DNA from: Nitrosospira multiformis
GTDB taxonomy: Bacteria; Pseudomonadota; Gammaproteobacteria; Burkholderiales; Nitrosomonadaceae
NCBI RefSeq assembly: GCF_900110185.1
Contig: NZ_FOCT01000019.1
Span: 1-53,443 of the forward strand
DNA: 53,443 nt
Reading direction: 5' to 3'
The notes below the pieces were generated by a model. It had not been told where the DNA came from. It did not search any database and worked only from the letters and a program-made list of their open reading frames with translations. Within the stretch, counting starts at the first letter, position 1. Every line of letters starts with the position of its first letter. The position numbers and the translations under genes were made by a program. Positions 52,277 to 53,443 of this stretch are shown here, piece by piece.

Positions 52277-52819
52277 ATGAAGACAGCAGAACAAGTGCGA
52301 ATCCTCTCGAAAATTACTACCCACAACAAGGCGGGAAAGCATTTTACGGAAATCTATAACACTAATGATTTGGCGGAATTGGAGGCAGAAGGGCTAATAG
52401 CAATTAGCCGTCCCATAAATGAAACTACCGGAATTCCATACCCTGAAGAGCATTGGACGGTAAGAGCTACCGAAGATGGACTTGCCCTGGTTGAGGCCTA
52501 TCCTGAATACCGGGAGTGGGCGACAGGAGGCCGCTTGCCAATCAGATTTGCGGTTGTTCAATCGGGTTACTACGTTTTCGGCACAGGATTTACCCGCAAC
52601 GAGGCATTCATGAATGCTACAAGATGGATGGTGGATGAGCGTGGAAACATCGGCGGGCTCTCACCAGAGGCAGTAAAAAGTATGATCGTCCAAACCGAAG
52701 GCCATGTGAATGGTGATTTGATTCTGCTGTCTGCCGACCATGAGAATTTCGACTCATACTTGGAGGAGCAAGGCGGATTTGAACAAATTGATGGGGTCTG
52801 GTACGCAAGCCGTAATTAA
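52277..52819 (+). CDS. Hypothetical protein
   Basis: A 180-residue protein with AGGGAG upstream. The first ~75 residues look like a winged-helix (VRILSKITTHNKAGKHFTE, LAELEAEGLIAISRP, EEHWTVRATEDGLALVEAY), possibly a small DNA-binding or adaptor domain. The rest is a mixed globular domain without recognised motifs. It is one of the few intact genes of this tail. Unknown function. Confidence 0.65.
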   Translation: MKTAEQVRILSKITTHNKAGKHFTEIYNTNDLAELEAEGLIAISRPINETTGIPYPEEHWTVRATEDGLALVEAYPEYREWATGGRLPIRFAVVQSGYYVFGTGFTRNEAFMNATRWMVDERGNIGGLSPEAVKSMIVQTEGHVNGDLILLSADHENFDSYLEEQGGFEQIDGVWYASRN

Positions 52820-53417
52820 CGATGTAAATCACAATCGGTTGGGAAAATACGCTCCGAGAATTGATGACTGCAAAATGACTCTGATGAGGTACGTAAAGTC
52901 CGCCATCCCGCCTGAAGCTGTCGTCCCGGCCACCCGGTAACGATCTCTTTTTCAAATCAATTGAATATTTTATCGCCGGAGAAAATCTTCCCCACTTTTC
53001 CCCGTTTGCCGCTGTCACAGGCCATGGCGAGCGAGAAGGGTATTGCCAGCTATTGCCCGCAAGCGCGAGCCTCAAGGCAGATAAGGCAGGGAGGACCATG
53101 CCGCGCTATCCGCATTCCAGTTATGAGCTGAAAGAGTCCGAGTTGCTGCTCATGTCGGATGTAAGCTGTCATCCTTCGATGGCCGCTATTTCGGGCCACT
53201 GGAGATAGGGCGGGTGAAGGGGGTGATTAAGCCCTTGGTCACTTTCTGAGTTCCTTCAATTTTAGGCAAAAAATGGAATAACCATTTTTAAAAATGTGAT
53301 GAAGAACTCTCAGTGTCCTTCATTCTCCAGTAAGTCCCATCAGTTCCCTCGGAGGCGCGAACTTTCCCATCACACCGATATGTGATAAAAATCATGCATC
53401 ATATCCTTGGAGGATGT
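52820..53417. other. Stretch without a confident gene
   Basis: About 600 bases. Short frames (for example 53098-53208, MPRYPHSSYELKESELLLMS) have no recognisable content. At 53376-53408 GATATG and CATATC frame an AT-rich dyad, possibly an operator for the gene that starts at 53418. Confidence 0.4.
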
Positions 53418-53443
53418 ATGAGGACCGTACAAAAAACTATCAC
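53418..53443 (+). CDS. Start of a gene cut by the window end
   Basis: An ATG with GGAGG a few bases upstream opens MRTVQKTI before the sequence ends. The start and the dyad upstream resemble small antitoxin or repressor genes, but eight residues cannot identify it. Confidence 0.4.

Larger units (their letters stand above)
42405..53443. mobile_element. Second island at tRNA-Lys, right end beyond the window
   Basis: It starts at the tRNA-Lys 3' end with an integrase facing it. A ribbon-helix-helix gene, an AlpA-like regulator, a Toprim primase and a RepA-like helicase make a replication module. A decayed tail of phage and toxin-antitoxin relics follows. No copy of the tRNA-Lys 3' end was found by eye up to 53443, so the element extends past the window or its right att has been lost. 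Confidence 0.75.

Noticed and set aside
52617..53099. Minus-strand 160-residue frame near the window end
   Set aside because: Mostly antisense to the 52277 gene, unusual composition and no start signal.

Overview
The window looks like a chromosomal segment of a betaproteobacterium, most likely a Nitrosospira-like member of the Nitrosomonadaceae. This rests on the housekeeping gene set and order (comM, ubiK, amgK-murU, pepP, ubiH, dusB-fis, purH, purD, hemF), the moderate GC content, and HAF-repeat exported proteins with PEP-CTERM tails. The taxon is an inference, not a database result.

Layout. (1) 1-13,098: intact core genome. comM and ubiK lie on the minus strand; then amgK-murU, pepP plus a small membrane protein, ubiH, dusB-fis, purH, purD and hemF on the plus strand, ending in tRNA-Ala(CGC). 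(2) 13,076-29,627: an island in the 3' end of tRNA-Ala. It starts with a P4-type tyrosine integrase, followed by a tightly coupled run of small genes around a frameshifted DUF3987 primase/helicase-like gene. Next come relics of a tailed prophage (a lone tape-measure gene, an excisionase-like HTH, a lipoprotein, an HNH endonuclease, three cos-like repeats) and cargo (a Fic protein with a membrane companion, and a HIRAN-like protein in an outer nested segment). Three att-like sites with integrase arm-like repeats suggest successive insertions at one tRNA. (3) 29,628-42,332: a chromosomal stretch with two HAF/PEP-CTERM paralogues (one broken), a RelB/RelE pair with a palindromic operator, a cupin/carbamoyltransferase/DUF6605 cluster, an OLD-like ATPase with an altered Toprim domain, a deaminase, a GNAT protein and a Mut7-C RNase protein. 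(4) From tRNA-Lys(CTT) at 42,333 to the window end: a second island with its integrase facing the tRNA, a ribbon-helix-helix regulator, an AlpA-like regulator, a Toprim primase and a RepA-like helicase (a satellite- or plasmid-like replication module). A heavily decayed tail follows: a split phage polyvalent protein carrying an inserted HEPN/conflict-system-like fragment, an orphan HigA-like antitoxin, a frameshifted nuclease, a frameshifted HU and a doubly broken small gene. Its right end lies outside the window.

How it fits together. The core genes cover purine, heme, ubiquinone and peptidoglycan-recycling metabolism and contain no disruptions. Almost all broken genes sit in the two islands, and every frameshift I could orient needs one extra base to restore the family reading. 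That pattern fits neutral decay of integrated elements. The most interesting regions are the nested attachment sites and cos-like repeats of island 1, the HEPN-type cargo inside a phage gene in island 2, and the carbamoyltransferase cluster.
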